A stretch of 64,000 nt of DNA from Desulfitobacterium chlororespirans DSM 11544 (GCF_900143285.1 NZ_FRDN01000003.1:558001-622000); one strand, 5' to 3'; positions 25,688 through 34,296 are shown, counted from the stretch's first letter. The notes: generated by a model from the sequence alone, not told the origin. A program made the numbers and translations.

Positions 25688-25734
25688 AAAAAAGCCATAG
25701 AGTGCCCGTGAATCAGGCAGACCTCCATGGCCTT
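25688..25734 (-). terminator. CCATGGAGGT leader hairpin, copy D
   Basis: On the minus strand AAGGCCATGGAG pairs with CTCTATGGCTT, with an inner stem TGCC/GGCA, followed by TTTTTT. It lies about 70 bases in front of the CGGC gene. A TGCATAAG just upstream could be its -10. Confidence 0.65.
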
Positions 25735-25925
25735 GCTTATGCATTTTTAGTTTGATCGTCTTATCGCTGAATACAAAGAATCAGCCCTTAGAATCTGGTT
25801 TGTTCTAAGATTTAGCGGAAATCTTCAGATTTCCCTTATGGCTAATCTCTATTCGACGTTTGAAAATAATCTCCTTCTCTGTCTGTCGTTAATCCCCCCT
25901 GGGAGCTTGTCCGAATTTTTCGACA

Positions 25926-25953
25926 TTGTTATACTCGAAAAAGAAATTATAGA
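25926..25953 (+). promoter_or_regulatory. Candidate promoter of the second Nik/Opp-type operon
   Basis: TTGTTA at 25926-25931 and TATAGA at 25948-25953 lie 16 bases apart, about 50 bases in front of the first gene. Confidence 0.45.
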
Positions 25954-26006
25954 GTAAATCATCCCTAAAATTCCAATTACATTTAGGATTTACGAAGGAG
26001 GACTTT

Positions 26007-27635
26007 ATGAAAAAGAAACTTGCTCTGGTATTATCCGTACTTCTCATGCTTACTGTCACCGCTTGCTCAAGCGGTGACGGTAAACCTGTGGAAATCACGC
26101 CTTCCCAAGAGGGGGCAGCCCCGCCTCCAGCCGATGGAATCGTTGCCTATGTGGGCGGCACCATTTTTGAAAGCAGCCTGGACCCCATTAAAGGGGCCAT
26201 GAGCTATGGGTATTCTTTTACCAACTGTGCTCTGCTGAGGGTAAACCCGGATTCTAACTACGAAGGTGACATGGCCACAGACTGGTCGATCAGTGAGGAC
26301 TCTCTGGTCTATACCTATAAACTCAGAGAAAACGTCAAATTCAGCGACGGTTCGGATTTCACCGCCGACGACGTGGTATTTACCTACACTACTGTCAAAG
26401 AGAATCAGGCACATAATGAAAATGTCGATCTTACCAAGCTGGCCTCGGTCAAGGCTCTCAATGATTATACAGTGGAGTTTACCCTGTCGGAACCCTATTC
26501 ACCTTTCCTTGACACAACCGCCTGTCTGGGGATTGTGCCCAGCGACAGCTATGACAGCAAAAAATTCGACCAGTATCCCATAGGAACCGGAGCCTGGATC
26601 GTCACCCAATATGATGCCAACCAACAGATTATCGTCAAGGCCAACGAGAACTATTACGCGGGTGCTCCCGCCATCAAAAAGGTAACCTTTGTCTCCATGA
26701 ACAGTGAAGCCGCCTTTTCCAACGCCAAATCAGGTCAGCTGGATATCGTGATGATCGGGCCTAATTACACCTCTGAAAAAGTAGCTCACATGACGGCTGA
26801 AAGATTTGAAACGATGGATATCAGGATGGTTAATCTCCCTGTTCTCAAGGAGCAAACCATGAAAAATCCTGATGGTAAGGACATCAAGGTCGGGAATAAC
26901 GTAACCTCAGACATCAATGTCCGCAAAGCTCTGGCCATCGGCATCGACCGTCAGACGATTATCAATCACGCTTTTAACGGCATAGGCAAGCCCGCGGTCA
27001 GCTTCACTGCCAATTTGCAATGGGCCAATACCGACACCTATCAAGATAACAGAGCAGAAGAAGCTGCCGCCCTGCTCCAGGACGCCGGTTGGGTGGATAC
27101 GGACGGCGACGGCATCCGGGAGAAAAACGGCCTAAAATGTGAATTTAACGTCTATGCCCCCGGCTCCGACAATGAGCGCTTCCTGCTGGCCAACGCAGTT
27201 GCCGAGGATGCTTTAAGGTTAGGTATAAAAATCAACGTCAAAACGGCCAGCTGGGATGAGGTCGCTAATCTGCAAAGCCATTCAGGTATCGTATGGGGCT
27301 GGGGACAGTACAGCCCCACTGTATTGAATTCGCTTTTCAATTCCCAACTGTTCCTCAAGGGCGCTTACGATAACGTTTCCGGCTACGCCAACCCTCAGGT
27401 AGACGCCGACATTGAAAAGGCCTTCACCTCCACCACTCACGACAGCGCCATTGCCGCATGGAAAGCAGTTCAGGCGACAGTCAATCAGGATTATCCCTAT
27501 TTGTATATTGTGAATATCGAGCACTGCTATCTGGTCAAAGATTCCTTGAACCTATCCCTGGATACCCAGATTGCCCATCCACACGGGCACGGCTCGCCGA
27601 TTATCTGCAACATGAAGGATTGGCAATATAAATAA
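26007..27635 (+). CDS. Peptide/nickel-type (SBP family 5) substrate-binding lipoprotein
   Basis: This is a second family 5 binding protein, 542 residues, with a lipoprotein signal ending at Cys20 (MLTVTAC). Marks are FTNCALLRVNPDSNYEGDMA, YTYKLRENVKFSDGSDFTAD and a DTDGDGIREKNG loop. GAAGGAGGA precedes the ATG. A histidine-rich end (IAHPHGHGSPI) is unusual. It heads a plus-strand operon divergent from the CGGC/CsoR genes. It is not a close copy of the 20.2-kb protein, so a different ligand is likely. Confidence 0.93.
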   Translation: MKKKLALVLSVLLMLTVTACSSGDGKPVEITPSQEGAAPPPADGIVAYVGGTIFESSLDPIKGAMSYGYSFTNCALLRVNPDSNYEGDMATDWSISEDSLVYTYKLRENVKFSDGSDFTADDVVFTYTTVKENQAHNENVDLTKLASVKALNDYTVEFTLSEPYSPFLDTTACLGIVPSDSYDSKKFDQYPIGTGAWIVTQYDANQQIIVKANENYYAGAPAIKKVTFVSMNSEAAFSNAKSGQLDIVMIGPNYTSEKVAHMTAERFETMDIRMVNLPVLKEQTMKNPDGKDIKVGNNVTSDINVRKALAIGIDRQTIINHAFNGIGKPAVSFTANLQWANTDTYQDNRAEEAAALLQDAGWVDTDGDGIREKNGLKCEFNVYAPGSDNERFLLANAVAEDALRLGIKINVKTASWDEVANLQSHSGIVWGWGQYSPTVLNSLFNSQLFLKGAYDNVSGYANPQVDADIEKAFTSTTHDSAIAAWKAVQATVNQDYPYLYIVNIEHCYLVKDSLNLSLDTQIAHPHGHGSPIICNMKDWQYK

Positions 27636-27683
27636 TGACATCGAGAGGTCTTTCCGGTTACCGCACTTTTGGGGGAGATAAAA

Positions 27684-28667
27684 ATGACCAGCACTAAACA
27701 TATGGTTTCTATTTTAGTCCGGATGGTTCTGCTGCTGATGGCGGTCTGTGTAATTGCATTCGTTTTGATTACAAACTCGCCCATCGATCCTCTGGTTTCC
27801 TATATCGGGACAAATTCCACCTTGTCGGAAGAAGCCAAGCAGGAGATTTCCGATTACTGGGGGCTTAATGACCCTTTGCCGGAAAGATTTTCAGCTTGGA
27901 CCGCCAATGTACTGCAAGGGGATTTTGGCGATTCCATTACTTACAAAAAACCGGTGCGTGACGTCATTTGGGAACGCTTCTCCTATTCCGCCGTCCTGAT
28001 GCTGGTCGCGTGGGCAGCCTCCGGCGTCTTGGGATTCCTGATTGGCATCGCAGCCGGGATGCGCAAAGGCAGCGTCTTTGACAAAATGGTTAAGACCTTT
28101 TGCCTATGCCTGCAATCGGCTCCGACCTTCTGGCTCGGCCTGCTCATACTCAGCCTTTTTGCCGTTACTTTGGGATGGTTCCCCATCGGCATGGCCGCTC
28201 CCATGGGCAAGCTTGCCTCAGACGTGACCCTGGGAGACCGGGCCTACCACCTGGTGCTGCCGGCACTCACCCTTACTGTTGTCAGTATCAGCAAAATCAC
28301 CCTTTACACGAGGCAAAAACTGATTGAAACCATGGGCAGCGACTATATTCTGTTCGCAAAAGCAAGAGGTGAAAGCGATGGGCAGCTTGTCACCCGCCAT
28401 GTGCTCAGGAATATCGCTTTGCCGGCTATTACCATACAATTTGCCTCTTTCAGTGAACTGTTCGGAGGCATGGCGCTGGCCGAAACCGTGTTTGCCTATC
28501 CGGGCATCGGTACCGCCACTACCGCCGCCGCCCTCAACGGCGACGTTCCGCTGCTGCTGGGCATCGCCATCTTCAGTGCCTTGTTTGTTTTTTCAGGGAA
28601 CCTGATCGCGAATGTCCTGTACGGGGTGCTGGATCCAAGAGTGAAGGAGGGCGGCGACTATGTATGA
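27684..28667 (+). CDS. Nik/Opp-type ABC transporter permease (B subunit)
   Basis: The product (327 residues) has six membrane segments. The opening VLITNSPIDPLVSYIG replaces the common APGDP box, and the EAA loop is AKARGESDGQLVTRHVLRNI. The ATG at 27684 has GGGGGAG at the right distance; the codon at 27669 has none. It overlaps the next gene by 8 bases. Confidence 0.93.
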   Translation: MTSTKHMVSILVRMVLLLMAVCVIAFVLITNSPIDPLVSYIGTNSTLSEEAKQEISDYWGLNDPLPERFSAWTANVLQGDFGDSITYKKPVRDVIWERFSYSAVLMLVAWAASGVLGFLIGIAAGMRKGSVFDKMVKTFCLCLQSAPTFWLGLLILSLFAVTLGWFPIGMAAPMGKLASDVTLGDRAYHLVLPALTLTVVSISKITLYTRQKLIETMGSDYILFAKARGESDGQLVTRHVLRNIALPAITIQFASFSELFGGMALAETVFAYPGIGTATTAAALNGDVPLLLGIAIFSALFVFSGNLIANVLYGVLDPRVKEGGDYV

Positions 28668-29523
28668 CAACAAGCTTACGCCTGTCGGAAAACTTGGACT
28701 GCCAGAGATCAATATAAGGACCAAAATGCTTTTTTTAATTATTATTTCCGCCATCTATTTATTCGGCATTCTTATTTGGGGCTTTTTCATGGACGAGTCC
28801 CTGTATGCGGTCAGTTATACTCACAAATTTATCCCTCCCGGCCTGGAGCATCTTTTCGGCACGGATTTCATGGGCAGGGACATGTTTTACCGCAGCATTA
28901 AAGGGCTGTCCACAAGCCTTGTCATCGGAGTGCTTGCCTCCACCGTCAGTTCGATTCTGGCTCTGCTGCTGGGGATAGCCGCGGCGACCATAGGCGGGAA
29001 ATTCGACAGGTTTGTCACTTGGTGCGTCGATTGCTGCATGGGTCTGCCCCATCTGGTCCTGCTGTTACTGATCTCCTTCATGCTGGGCCGCGGAGTGAAA
29101 GGCGTGGCGATAGCCGTTGCTCTGACCCACTGGCCGGAGCTTACCAGGATCGTACGTGCCGAAGTTCTGCAGATTCGCTCCTCCCAGTATGTGCAGTTAT
29201 CCTATAAGGCGGGAAAGTCACGCTTCTGGGTCGCCAAGGAACATATGGTCCCTCATGTGCTCCCCACCTATTTGATCGGGCTGGTTCTGCTGTTTCCCCA
29301 TGCTATTATGCATGAGGCTGCACTCACCTTTTTGGGCTTCGGCCTGCCTGCGGAATCCCCTGCAATCGGAGCAATTCTATCGGAGGCGATGGTTCATATC
29401 GCCACGGGTAAATGGTGGCTTGCCCTGTTCCCCGGCCTGTTGCTCTTGATCGCGGTCATTCTGTTTGACGTTATCGGCGAAAATCTTAAAAAGCTGCTGA
29501 ATCCCAACAGCGGTAATGAGTAA
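28660..29523 (+). CDS. Nik/Opp-type ABC transporter permease (C subunit)
   Basis: The 287-residue permease has the C-subunit opening HLFGTDFMGRDMFYRSIKGL and the EAA loop LSYKAGKSRFWVAKEHMVPH. Its ribosome site (AAGGAGGG) lies inside the end of the B gene. It has a long cytoplasmic N-terminus before the first segment. Confidence 0.93.
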   Translation: MYDNKLTPVGKLGLPEINIRTKMLFLIIISAIYLFGILIWGFFMDESLYAVSYTHKFIPPGLEHLFGTDFMGRDMFYRSIKGLSTSLVIGVLASTVSSILALLLGIAAATIGGKFDRFVTWCVDCCMGLPHLVLLLLISFMLGRGVKGVAIAVALTHWPELTRIVRAEVLQIRSSQYVQLSYKAGKSRFWVAKEHMVPHVLPTYLIGLVLLFPHAIMHEAALTFLGFGLPAESPAIGAILSEAMVHIATGKWWLALFPGLLLLIAVILFDVIGENLKKLLNPNSGNE

Positions 29524-29547
29524 AGTGGCGAAGAGGTGAGGTGTATC

Positions 29548-30162
29548 ATGCAACTTGAAGCAAAAGACATTTATTTTCGTTATACGAGCAAAACGGCACC
29601 CATACTCAGTCAGGTGGATTTCACATTAAAAGAAGGGGAAAAGCTGGCCTTGGTCGGCCCTTCGGGCTGCGGTAAAAGCACCCTTGCCAAAATCCTGGCC
29701 GGATATATCAAGCCATCCGGCGGTACGGTACTGCTGGATGGCAGGTCCCTCCCTGATCAAGGCTATTCTCCTGTCCAGATGATCTATCAGCATCCTGAAC
29801 TGGCGGTCAATCCAAGATGGAAAATGTCCAAAATCATCCATGAATGCTGGACCCCCAACAAGGAACTTCTCAAGGACATGGGCATTGAGAAGGAATGGAT
29901 GTCCCGCTGGCCCACAGAGCTGTCAGGAGGCGAGCTTCAGAGATTTTGCGTCCTACGGGCCCTTGGACCGGAGACAAGGTTTTTGATTTGTGATGAGATA
30001 ACCACTATGCTGGACGTTATTACCCAGGCACAGCTATGGCAGATCATTTTGGACATTGCTGAAAAGAACAGGTTGGGCTTGATCGTCGTGACCCATAATA
30101 ACTATCTGGCGGATAAGGTCTGCGATAGAATCGTAAAGCTAACGGATATCAATCATGTCTGA
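29548..30162 (+). CDS. ABC transporter ATP-binding protein (single, short)
   Basis: The product (204 residues) has Walker A (VGPSGCGKSTLAKILAG), signature ELSGGELQRFCVLRALG and Walker B (FLICDEITTML). It is short and lacks the C-terminal oligopeptide-binding extension of NikD/NikE. It is the only ATPase in this operon, while such importers normally use two. It may act as a homodimer, or with an ATPase made elsewhere. The ATG at 29548 has GAGGTGAGG in front; a start at 29536 is possible. Confidence 0.9.
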   Translation: MQLEAKDIYFRYTSKTAPILSQVDFTLKEGEKLALVGPSGCGKSTLAKILAGYIKPSGGTVLLDGRSLPDQGYSPVQMIYQHPELAVNPRWKMSKIIHECWTPNKELLKDMGIEKEWMSRWPTELSGGELQRFCVLRALGPETRFLICDEITTMLDVITQAQLWQIILDIAEKNRLGLIVVTHNNYLADKVCDRIVKLTDINHV

Positions 30163-30244
30163 AAATTTTCCTCGCCGGGCCATGGAAGTTTTAAGTGCTG
30201 CAGACATATCATAGTATCAACAGTGCCGGGCAAATGTTGAAACC

Positions 30245-30288
30245 GGGGCGCAGGCTGCCGGTGAATCCACTTTCCTTCAGCCTGCCCC
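30245..30288. other. GC-rich inverted repeat between convergent genes
   Basis: GGGGCGCAGGCTG pairs with CAGCCTGCCCC around a 20-base loop. There is no T-run, so it is not a standard terminator, but its place between two converging operons fits a stop or a 3' end stabiliser. Confidence 0.35.
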
Positions 30289-30320
30289 AGCTCTCCATCA
30301 TTTAAGCCGACACTGCCCCC

Positions 30321-30560
30321 TTACCCTTGGGGAGGATCGTAAAGGTCATTGATAATGGTGTCAATGACCTTTATATCCCTTACTCCTGTAAGGGTACCGT
30401 GGGCCGTGAGAAATATCCCGCCGGCAATCAGCGAATTCATGACACTCATAGCTTCCGCCAGCTGAAGATCCTCCCGCGGTTGGGGAACCGCCAGCGTGAA
30501 TGTTTTTCCCTCGCTGGTTACAAAGGACAATCTCCCTGCCCTGTTCGTAGTCACAGCCAA
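30321..30560 (-). CDS. DUF2922 family protein
   Basis: This small protein (79 residues, AVTTNRAGRLSFVTSEGKTF onward) matches the short DUF2922 family of Firmicutes, which is found next to DUF1659 proteins. The function is unknown. A TTG at 30560 with AGGGAGGTG in front is the most likely start, giving the usual length. The longer frame to 30596 begins before that ribosome site. It is the second gene of a two-gene operon. Confidence 0.85.
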   Translation of the reverse strand: MAVTTNRAGRLSFVTSEGKTFTLAVPQPREDLQLAEAMSVMNSLIAGGIFLTAHGTLTGVRDIKVIDTIINDLYDPPQG

Positions 30561-30608
30561 GCTAAACACCTCCCTTTTTTTAAAATTTACTTGCACTATG
30601 ACTCATCA

Positions 30609-30833
30609 CTACGCGTCTATCAACTCCTCTGTTCTGCGGATATAGACTTCCAGAAGCTCATACTCGGACAAGCTGAAGATGGCGTGTGCCGCCTCATGCA
30701 TCGCTTGTTCAGATGCATTGTAGTCTATATTGCTCAGAGTTCTCTGCCTAGTGATCGGCGCACCGCCGGGGCTAAGACCGGTCTGATAGACCAAGACCAG
30801 AGCAGCTCCGGACGGTTCGGCAACTACGGGCAT
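30609..30833 (-). CDS. DUF1659 family protein
   Basis: This 74-residue protein (MPVVAEPSGAALVLVYQTG onward) fits the DUF1659 family, commonly paired with DUF2922. The function is unknown. AAAGGAGGTG precedes the ATG at 30833. The two genes are 48 bases apart and share a strand with the DUF3102 gene behind them. Confidence 0.85.
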   Translation of the reverse strand: MPVVAEPSGAALVLVYQTGLSPGGAPITRQRTLSNIDYNASEQAMHEAAHAIFSLSEYELLEVYIRRTEELIDA

Positions 30834-30921
30834 AGAAAACACCTCCTTTCGGCCCAGGGTGACAGACTTGGTCTGTCCCCTACCAACATACTATGGCTTG
30901 GGCCGGCAGAAGGTTCCATTC

Positions 30922-31845
30922 TCAGCGCATAATTTTAAGAGGCTTTTTAGCGGGGGGCCATTCCTTAATCGTTTCGGCTATGGTCTCCAGCAACTTCTGA
31001 GCCTCTTTTCTCTTTTCCTCTTTCATCTCCTCATCAATATACGTGAGGTTGGTAAGGGCCGTGGTCAGCTCAAAGAAGGCCGTGCTGATGGTTTTACAAC
31101 AGTTATCACAGCGTCCCACATACTTGGCAACAGCGTTGGGGTCAATTTCCGTGGGCAGGTTGTGGGTCGGCAAGGGGGTATCATTTAGCTGGGGGGTATT
31201 GCTTGCTTGAGCAGTACTGTTTGCCTGGGGGATATTACTTGTTTGGGCGGTACTGCTGACTGGGGAATCCGCGCCGACAGAGTCCCCTTCCCCCTGAACA
31301 CTTCCCGTATTCTCAGGGTGCAGGAAAGATTTAGCCTGTTCCTTTTTTATTTTGGTGAGGGTGCTGCCAATCAGCTCCAGCCCTTTTTTGAGAACCTGAT
31401 TCTCCTGAAAGGCCCGCTCCCCTTCCTGTTTGGCCTGGTCTCTGTCTTTGAGAGCCTGCTGCAACTCCTGTTTTGTCATACCAGCCACATCGTTCTGAGC
31501 CAAAAATTCCTGCCGCTCCTCTTCGGGTAAACCCAGCAGGAGGAGCGCCTGAGTGTATGTCAAATTACGCACTGGTGCGCAATTTGACATGCTTGGCTCG
31601 TCCAGGAAACTTGTCCCATACTCTTCGTAGAGCTTCATCAGTCTGTTGGCTGTACTCTGGGAATAGCCCACCGACTCTTCCAGCCACTTCCCCCATTCCC
31701 CGTGATTAAGCAAGCTCTTTGCTTCCTTGAGCCGTCGGCCTATTTCCACGGCGCTGGCCAGCAGGATCTTCTTGGTTTGGTGGGTAATCATATTGATTTC
31801 AGCCGCAATCACCAGCGGCGTCCGTTCGGTTGCACAATCATTCAC
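30922..31845 (-). CDS. DUF3102 family protein
   Basis: The 307-residue protein begins with the DUF3102 region (AAEINMITHQTKKILLASAV, then GEWGKWLEESVGYSQSTANR), which looks like a small helical DNA-binding unit, perhaps HTH. A long coiled-coil-like charged stretch follows (about 120-165). A low-complexity S/T/Q/N/A region (about 185-225) is built from near-repeats of STAQ-SNTPQ, and the end holds GRCDNCCKTIS with clustered cysteines. No function is established. GGAGTGA precedes the ATG. A large inverted repeat lies within the gene. Confidence 0.8.
   Translation of the reverse strand: MNDCATERTPLVIAAEINMITHQTKKILLASAVEIGRRLKEAKSLLNHGEWGKWLEESVGYSQSTANRLMKLYEEYGTSFLDEPSMSNCAPVRNLTYTQALLLLGLPEEERQEFLAQNDVAGMTKQELQQALKDRDQAKQEGERAFQENQVLKKGLELIGSTLTKIKKEQAKSFLHPENTGSVQGEGDSVGADSPVSSTAQTSNIPQANSTAQASNTPQLNDTPLPTHNLPTEIDPNAVAKYVGRCDNCCKTISTAFFELTTALTNLTYIDEEMKEEKRKEAQKLLETIAETIKEWPPAKKPLKIMR
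31558..31589. repeat. 15-bp inverted repeat inside the DUF3102 gene
   Basis: TGTCAAATTACGCAC and GTGCGCAATTTGACA are separated by two bases and differ at one pair. Inside a coding region such a palindrome is unusual. It encodes the SNCAPVRNLTY stretch. Confidence 0.7.
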
Positions 31846-32071
31846 TCCAATGCCCGCCCTTCGTTAATTTGTCTAATCACAAAATATGCCGATGGGCAAG
31901 GGATCGTGAAATTCATAGACAAGGCAGAGAACTCATTCCCGCTTCCTGAGCAGGAATGAGCCCCTAATGATAGACAAAATAAAAACCCCTCCCAACATAG
32001 ACAAACACCCGTTTATCCAGTAGTGAGGGATTTGAAACTAAGCTTGAAGAGCTAATTGAAGCTCTAAACAT

Positions 32072-32647
32072 TCACATTCCTTCGAAAACTAAACCTAAAT
32101 CAACGACCAGCTCCGGAAAAACGGTGACCCGGACTTTGGACTCCTCCGTGTAAACTTCAGGTCTGCCAAAACGCCCGTTTTCCTGCAGGGTAAAAACGCT
32201 GATAAATTTCCCCTCCGGCTCCACAATCCAGTATTCCCGGACCCCCGCCCTTTCATAGCGATTAAACTTCAATACTTTATCATTTCTTGCTGTGGCAGGA
32301 GAAGAAATCTCGATAATTAAAGCAGGTGTTCCGTAATAGCCGGTTCCTCTGAGGCCTTTTTTATCACAAATGACCACTAGATCCGGCTGGACTACAAAGG
32401 TGGTCTCTTCATCCTTCTGGTTGCCTTCCGGAAGCCTTAAGTCAAAAGGTGCCGCAAACACTTGACAAGAGTTACCTTTCAAAAAAACATTGAACTGTGT
32501 TAAAAGCTCTCTCGCTATCGCCTGATGCTGCCAAGTGGGAGCTGATTGCAGAGAAGGAACTCCCTCATATATCTCCCACCGCTCGTAGTCCGGCCAGGTA
32601 AGATAGTCAGAGTAAGTATATTTCTTATCTTCTCGGTGTAACTTCAT
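32072..32647 (-). CDS. Uma2 family (DUF820) restriction-endonuclease-fold protein
   Basis: This 191-residue protein has the PD-(D/E)xK-like layout of the Uma2 family. A WEIYEGVPSLQSAPTWQHQ start is followed by VVQPDLVVICD, ALIIEISSPATARND with the downstream K, and YERAGVREYWIVEPE near the end. Members are widespread and possibly nucleases of mobile origin; the true role is unknown. The ATG at 32647 follows AGGTGGGGG; a GTG four codons earlier is possible. It stands alone. Confidence 0.87.
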   Translation of the reverse strand: MKLHREDKKYTYSDYLTWPDYERWEIYEGVPSLQSAPTWQHQAIARELLTQFNVFLKGNSCQVFAAPFDLRLPEGNQKDEETTFVVQPDLVVICDKKGLRGTGYYGTPALIIEISSPATARNDKVLKFNRYERAGVREYWIVEPEGKFISVFTLQENGRFGRPEVYTEESKVRVTVFPELVVDLGLVFEGM

Positions 32648-32789
32648 AACTGCCCCCACCTTTTCTTGGAAGGTACTACGGAAAGCCGACCTATTTTAAC
32701 ATATTATACCATCCCATGCTGCTTTGGTGAAGCTAAAGTTATTCCACGGCCTTCTCTACTTTCATTGCAACCCGCTCCATATGGTCTTA

Positions 32790-33401
32790 TTATTCTTCTC
32801 TCTCGCCGTCATCATCGCGTCTGCCACCTCGTCTGTGGGGAAATACGCCTCCATAAAAGCCGTGGAAATCACCCCTGTGTCCGCCAAAGTTGCGGCCATG
32901 GTGAGGATGATACTTCATGAATTTCTCCATCATATGCTTGCGCAAGTCCCCATCGCCATCTGTAAACTGTTCCTCAAGCCGCTCAGTGATGCGCTTGAGA
33001 TAGTCGCTGAGATTGGCCAGTTCCTCGTCATTTAAGACATCAAACAATTTTTCCAATTCCTGTGGCATATCGCCTATCTCACTGGCAACAGCAGCACCTT
33101 TCTCGGTCAGCTTGATGTTGACACTGCGCCGGTCTTCTTCCGATGTTTCGCGGGTAATGAATTCATTTTTCTCCAGCTTATTTAAGAGTTCCGCCAGCCC
33201 CTGCTTGCTCATATCCAGCAAGTAAGTCAATTCCTTTTGGCTGATTTCAGGCTTCAGCTTCAACAGGGCAAGAACCCTTCCCTGTCCTCTTTGCGGATTA
33301 CCCCAAGGCCCGAAATTCATAAAGTTCTGTGCCTGATAGCGATGCAATAACCCTTGCAAACGCATGAACCGTCCTAATATCTCTTTTTTTGTTTCACCCA
33401 T
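32790..33401 (-). CDS. MarR family transcriptional regulator with Gly/His/Arg-rich tail
   Basis: The product (203 residues) carries a MarR winged helix: ISQKELTYLLDMSKQGLAELLNKLEKNEFITR as recognition helix and SEEDRRSVNIKLTEKG as the wing. The C-terminus is odd, a run rich in His, Gly, Arg and Asp (HHPHHGRNFGGHRGD to RRGGRRDDDGE). A paralogue with a similar but different tail lies at 40.2 kb. The start at 33401 has GGGGGTG; the frame back to 33470 covers the operators. Two copies of a palindrome upstream are probable autoregulatory sites. Confidence 0.9.
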   Translation of the reverse strand: MGETKKEILGRFMRLQGLLHRYQAQNFMNFGPWGNPQRGQGRVLALLKLKPEISQKELTYLLDMSKQGLAELLNKLEKNEFITRETSEEDRRSVNIKLTEKGAAVASEIGDMPQELEKLFDVLNDEELANLSDYLKRITERLEEQFTDGDGDLRKHMMEKFMKYHPHHGRNFGGHRGDFHGFYGGVFPHRRGGRRDDDGEREE

Positions 33402-33441
33402 GTGATGCACCCCCGTTATTGATTTTATTTTTGAGGCACTA

Positions 33442-33500
33442 TAGTCAAGTACCTGACTATATTTTAGCAACAGTCACCCAATACGTCAAGTACCTGACTA
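33442..33500 (-). promoter_or_regulatory. Paired operators of the MarR-type regulator
   Basis: TAGTCAAGTACCTGACTA (33442-33459) and GTCAAGTACCTGACTA (33485-33500) are near-identical inverted repeats (TAGTCA/TGACTA arms) in the upstream region, in the place expected for autoregulation. Confidence 0.65.
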
Positions 33501-33578
33501 AATATTTTTTTAAAAAAAGCGCCTCTCTATCGTAAGCGCTTTAAGTCATCGTTTCATTCCACTCTGCCTTTTGCCCGC

Positions 33579-34148
33579 TTATTCAAATTGCTCCAAAACC
33601 CCTTCGATTTTTTCCGTGAATTCGTTATCCCGAATATAAATAAGATTTGATTTTATATGATAGATCAAAGACTTCAAGGCAGTCTCCGCCAGCATATAGG
33701 CCTGGGCAGAATCCGTAATATAGCTGTCACCAATATAATGATGCTGCATTTTGATCAACTGCATCATTGCCCAGATGTCTTCCGCCAGTTTGATAGGTAC
33801 GACTACAGCTTTCTTATAGCTTTCCTGGATTTTTTCATCCCTTATTTTGCGGTTCTCAGCACAATCCGCTGCCAGTTTATAAGCACTTAAAACTTCTGAA
33901 AATACTTTGGCATCCTCATCAATGGCATCGGTAAATTTTACTCTGTAACTATGGAATACTTCTGCCATCCCTTTCAGTTCTTTGGCCAGTGCCCCATCTT
34001 CCATTTTATCAGCCGTCAATCTGGAGGCCATTTCTGCCAGCGCCGCGGCGGATGCGGCATTTAACGCGGCCACACTTCCGCCTGCAGGTGTAGACGGCAG
34101 CAAGGCAACTTTTTCCAAAAAGACATTTATGGTTTCGTCAAAAAGAAT
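33579..34148 (-). CDS. Cyclodeaminase/cyclohydrolase family protein (folate C1 metabolism)
   Basis: The protein resembles formimidoyl-THF cyclodeaminase and methenyl-THF cyclohydrolase, with the signature LPSTPAGGSVAALNAASAAAL near the N-terminus and an all-helical body. It would convert a tetrahydrofolate-bound C1 unit. No ATG fits. The family needs about ten residues before FLEKVA, which an ATT at 34148 with GGGGTGA upstream would provide (LFDETINVFLEKVA). The alternative is TTG at 34118, which cuts into the domain. It lies downstream of a GcvT-like gene, pointing to a shared folate pathway. Confidence 0.8.
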   Translation of the reverse strand: MLFDETINVFLEKVALLPSTPAGGSVAALNAASAAALAEMASRLTADKMEDGALAKELKGMAEVFHSYRVKFTDAIDEDAKVFSEVLSAYKLAADCAENRKIRDEKIQESYKKAVVVPIKLAEDIWAMMQLIKMQHHYIGDSYITDSAQAYMLAETALKSLIYHIKSNLIYIRDNEFTEKIEGVLEQFE

Positions 34149-34296
34149 ACTCTCACCCCATCTCTAATTTAAGTTCGCCAACTTCATCTCTCTATGGTAT
34201 TTTTTCCAACTCTGGTTTCCCTACACCTGGATTGCTCACGAAAATTTTTCCAGTCCTTAAGCTGAACTAAACAAGGCGGTGCGACTGCCTGTCGAC

